DNA from: Lutimaribacter degradans
GTDB lineage: Bacteria; Pseudomonadota; Alphaproteobacteria; Rhodobacterales; Rhodobacteraceae
Direction: 5' to 3'
Assembly (NCBI RefSeq): GCF_023703375.1
Contig: NZ_JAMQGO010000006.1
Coordinates: forward strand, 1 to 64,000
DNA: 64,000 nucleotides
Shown here: positions 61,372 through 64,000 of the stretch, piece after piece
Layout: each line of letters starts with the position of its first letter
How positions within the stretch are numbered: position 1 is the stretch's first letter
Notes under the pieces: model-generated
Databases searched by the model: none
What the model saw: only the letters and a program-made list of their open reading frames with translations
Told to the model about the DNA's origin: nothing
Program-made: the position numbers and the translations under genes

Positions 61372-64000
61372 TCAATGCGCTTCGGCCCAGTTCGCGCCCT
61401 GGCCCGCGTCCACGGTCAACGGCACGTCGAGCTTTACCGCCGGTTCGGCCGCGCCTTCCATGATCTCGCGCGCGGCTTCTACCACCTTGTCGGCGGCGTC
61501 TTCGTCCACCTCGAAAAGCAATTCGTCATGCACCTGCAAAAGCATTCTCGCGGGTAGCTCGGCGATGGCATCGGGCATCCGTATCATGGCGCGGCGGATC
61601 ACGTCTGCAGCGGTGCCCTGGATCGGCGCGTTGATCGCCGCGCGCTTGGCGAAGCCCGCGCCGGGCCCCTTGGCGTTGATCTCGGGCGTATTGATCTTGC
61701 GCCCGAACAGGGTCTGGACGAAACCGTGCTCCTTGGCGAATTTTACCGTGTCATCCATGTAATCGCGGATGCCCGGGAACCGTTCGAAATAGCGGTCGAT
61801 GAAACCTTGTGCCTCTGATCGCGGGATGCGCAGGTTACGTGCCAGCCCGAAACCGGAAATGCCATAAATCACGCCGAAATTGATCGCCTTGGCCTGCCTG
61901 CGGATCTCGGGCGTCATTTCATCCAGCGGCACGTCGAACATCTCGGATGCGGTCATGGCATGAATGTCCTGACCCTCATGGAACGCCGCTTTCAGCGCGT
62001 CGATACCCGCCACATGCGCCAGGATGCGCAGCTCGATCTGGCTATAATCGAGGCTCAACAGCACCTTGCCTTGGTCGGCGACAAACGCCTCGCGGATGCG
62101 ACGGCCCTCTTCGCTGCGCACGGGAATGTTCTGCAAATTCGGATCGCTCGACGCCAGCCGCCCGGTGCTGGCCCCGGTTTGAAGATAAGAAGTATGCACC
62201 CGGCCCGTGTCGGGGGAGATATGATCTTGCAACGCGTCGGTATAGGTGGATTTCAGCTTGGAAACCTGGCGCCAGTCCAGGATGCGGGCGGGCAAGTCAT
62301 GTTCTGTTGCCAGATCCTCCAGCACATCTGCGGGGGTCGAATACTTGCCCGTCTTGCCGCGTTTGCCGCCCTCGAGCCCCATCTTGCCAAACAGGATCTC
62401 ACCGACCTGCGCGGGCGAGCCCACGTTGAACTTTTCGCCCGCCAGTTCGTGAATCTCATCTTCGAGCTGGGCCATTTTCTGGGCAAACGCGCCGGACATG
62501 CGGCTCAGCACCGAGCGGTCGACCTTGATGCCGGTCATTTCCATCTCGGCCAGCACCGGCACCAGCGGGCGTTCAAGCGTTTCGTAGACGGTGGTTACCT
62601 GTACCTGGTGCAATTGCGGCTTGAACCGTTGCCACAGGCGCAGGGTGATATCGGCATCTTCGGCGGCATATTTCACGGCCTCGTCGATGGCGACGCGGTC
62701 AAACGTGATCTGGTTTTTGCCCGATCCGATAAGCTCCTTTATCGGGATCGGCGTGTGCCCCAGGTAGCGTTCGGCCAGCGTATCCATCCCATGCCCGTGC
62801 AGCCCCGCGTTCATCGCGTAAGACATCAGCATCGTGTCGTCGATTGGCGCGATTGCGACACCGTTTCGGGCAAAGATCTTTGCATCGTATTTCATGTTCT
62901 GGCCGATTTTCAGGATGGCCTCATCCTCCAGCACCGGTTTCAGCGCCGCCAGCACGTCGTCCAGTGCCAACTGCCCTTCGGCCAGCTCGTCTGATCCGAA
63001 AAGGTCATCCGCGCCGCCCGCGCGATGGGTCAGCGGGATGTAACAGGCATGGCCGGCGTCCACGGCCAGCGAAATACCCACCAGGTCGGCCTGCATTTCG
63101 TTCAGGCCGGTGGTTTCGGTGTCTATGGCCACGTAGCCGCGTTCGGTGATCCGGTCGATCCAGCCTTGCAGGGCCTCCATGTCGCGCACACGCTCGTAGT
63201 TTTCGGGCGTAAAGGGCAGATCCGCGGGCCCCTCCACCTCGACCCCGCCCGGGTCGGTATCCATGATGACCGGCGGCTCGACATCCAGCGCGTCGGCCAC
63301 GCGCTTGGACAGGGTGCGAAATTCCATTTCGGCCAGGAATTCCAACAGCTTCTGCGGCTCGACCTCGCGCACCTCAAGCTCGTCCAGCGTAAAGGGCAGT
63401 TCCATATCGCAATCAAGCTGCACCAGCTTTTTCGACAGCTCGATCTGTTCGCGTTTTTCTATCAGGGTCTGGCGGCGCTTGGGTTGCTTGATTTCCTCGG
63501 CGCGGTCCAGCAGCTCTTCAAGGCTGCCGAACTCGTTGATCAACAATGACGCGGTCTTGATGCCGATGCCCGGTGCGCCGGGCACGTTGTCGACGCTGTC
63601 ACCTGCCAGCGCCTGCACATCGACCACCCGTTCCGGGCCTACCCCGAACTTTTCCTCGACCCCCTCGCGGTCGATGCGGCGGTTTTTCATCGGGTCCAGC
63701 ATTTCCACGCCGTCCCCCACCAGTTGCATCAAGTCCTTGTCGGAGCTCAGGATGGTTACACGCCCGCCCGCGTCGCGCGCCTGGCAGGCCAGCGTTGCAA
63801 TGATGTCGTCGGCCTCGAACCCTTCGATTTCCTTGCAGGCGATGTTGAAGGCCTCGGTGGCGCGGCGGGTGAGCGGAATCTGCGGGCGCAGTTCCTCGGG
63901 CATTGCCTCGCGATTGGCCTTGTATTGGTCATACAGATCGTTGCGGAAGGTGTGGCTGCCCTTGTCGAACACAACCGCCACATGCGTTGGGGCATCCGAG
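61372..64000 (-). CDS. polA: DNA polymerase I (C-terminal part; N-terminus beyond window)
   Basis: About 875 residues of a polymerase I, open through the right edge, so the start codon is not in the window. In order there are the 5'-nuclease domain (FDKGSHTFRNDLYDQYKANR, DKDLMQLV), the 3'-5' proofreading domain with DTETTG, and the polymerase domain with SLDYSQIELRILAHVAG, RRQAKAINFGVIYG (O-helix) and VHDELLFEV. The intact DTE in the exonuclease suggests active proofreading. It fills gaps and removes RNA primers. Confidence 0.95.
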   Translation of the reverse strand, partial: SDAPTHVAVVFDKGSHTFRNDLYDQYKANREAMPEELRPQIPLTRRATEAFNIACKEIEGFEADDIIATLACQARDAGGRVTILSSDKDLMQLVGDGVEMLDPMKNRRIDREGVEEKFGVGPERVVDVQALAGDSVDNVPGAPGIGIKTASLLINEFGSLEELLDRAEEIKQPKRRQTLIEKREQIELSKKLVQLDCDMELPFTLDELEVREVEPQKLLEFLAEMEFRTLSKRVADALDVEPPVIMDTDPGGVEVEGPADLPFTPENYERVRDMEALQGWIDRITERGYVAIDTETTGLNEMQADLVGISLAVDAGHACYIPLTHRAGGADDLFGSDELAEGQLALDDVLAALKPVLEDEAILKIGQNMKYDAKIFARNGVAIAPIDDTMLMSYAMNAGLHGHGMDTLAERYLGHTPIPIKELIGSGKNQITFDRVAIDEAVKYAAEDADITLRLWQRFKPQLHQVQVTTVYETLERPLVPVLAEMEMTGIKVDRSVLSRMSGAFAQKMAQLEDEIHELAGEKFNVGSPAQVGEILFGKMGLEGGKRGKTGKYSTPADVLEDLATEHDLPARILDWRQVSKLKSTYTDALQDHISPDTGRVHTSYLQTGASTGRLASSDPNLQNIPVRSEEGRRIREAFVADQGKVLLSLDYSQIELRILAHVAGIDALKAAFHEGQDIHAMTASEMFDVPLDEMTPEIRRQAKAINFGVIYGISGFGLARNLRIPRSEAQGFIDRYFERFPGIRDYMDDTVKFAKEHGFVQTLFGRKINTPEINAKGPGAGFAKRAAINAPIQGTAADVIRRAMIRMPDAIAELPARMLLQVHDELLFEVDEDAADKVVEAAREIMEGAAEPAVKLDVPLTVDAGQGANWAEAH

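Noticed and set aside
1..64000. tRNA or rRNA genes, CRISPR arrays, prophage modules
   Set aside because: Reading for TTCGAATC-type T-loops, repeat-spacer patterns and phage structural genes gave nothing convincing.

Overview
The window reads as a GC-rich chromosomal segment of an alphaproteobacterium of the Rhodobacteraceae (Roseobacter) type. The evidence is the gene content and order: a leuS-lptE-holA operon, a DUF3576 lipoprotein, a single-domain-like porin, a CenR-type response regulator, a GTP cyclohydrolase II with a degenerate DHBP-synthase-like front half, Hint-domain and DgcN/DgcA genes, and many acyl-CoA and ABC-transport genes. Genes are closely packed, many with 4-8 bp overlaps. 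I see no rRNA, tRNA, CRISPR array or prophage. The only mobile DNA is the tail of an IS5-like transposase at the left edge, plus one REP-like inverted hairpin pair.

Layout. 1-3.9 kb: IS tail, a membrane methyltransferase, then a three-gene operon (dgcN, dgcA, D-amino-acid transaminase) that fits D-glutamate/D-amino-acid salvage, closed by a strong terminator. 4-10.8 kb: YfcG-like GST, MscS channel, SGNH esterase, alanine dehydrogenase divergent from an Lrp regulator, GMC oxidoreductase, LysE exporter. 10.8-22.6 kb: a long minus-strand acyl-CoA catabolic cluster (MDR reductase, thioesterase, APH-type kinase, histidine phosphatase, nitronate monooxygenase, thiolase, two SDRs, MaoC hydratase, two unlike acyl-CoA dehydrogenases, acyl-CoA synthetase). 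It is followed by a quinone oxidoreductase, an IclR regulator and a second acyl-CoA ligase. 26.5-35.7 kb: rpe, an EamA transporter, a Tat-exported intradiol-dioxygenase-like protein paired with a haem membrane protein, holA-lptE-leuS, a glycosyltransferase and DUF3576. 36-43.1 kb: porin, YggS, L,D-transpeptidase-like protein, RibA, CenR, a candidate small RNA, xthA, thioredoxin-TPR (CnoX-like), LON-N protein, Trm112. 43.1-44.5 kb: an AT-rich patch and a Hint-domain protein. 44.6-53.8 kb: a minus-strand catabolic operon (M20 hydrolase, dipeptide-type ABC importer, aldehyde dehydrogenase, SDR) divergent from a PAS-LuxR regulator. 53.9-64 kb: MFS, asd, a small membrane protein, carbonic anhydrase, an unknown small protein, M17 aminopeptidase, NlpC/P60 hydrolase, an agmatinase-family ureohydrolase and the C-terminal part of polA.

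How the genes work together. Two themes stand out. The first is salvage of amino acids and cell-wall fragments: D-glutamate genes, alanine dehydrogenase, LysE, M20 and M17 peptidases, NlpC/P60, ureohydrolase. The second is CoA-dependent degradation of an unidentified acid. In that cluster an ACAD10/11- or LvaA-like kinase gene next to paired acyl-CoA dehydrogenases raises the possibility of a hydroxyacyl-CoA phosphorylation route. The most novel-looking items are: a putative FNR-box-preceded small RNA with an anti-Shine-Dalgarno stretch downstream of cenR; an AT-rich 50-residue-class insertion in LeuRS just before KMSKS; the Tat-exported intradiol-fold protein that seems to lack the tyrosine iron ligands; and several clean inverted-repeat operators. 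Start codons were chosen from ribosome-binding sites and family N-termini and often differ from the longest open frame. All functions are inferred from sequence reading alone.
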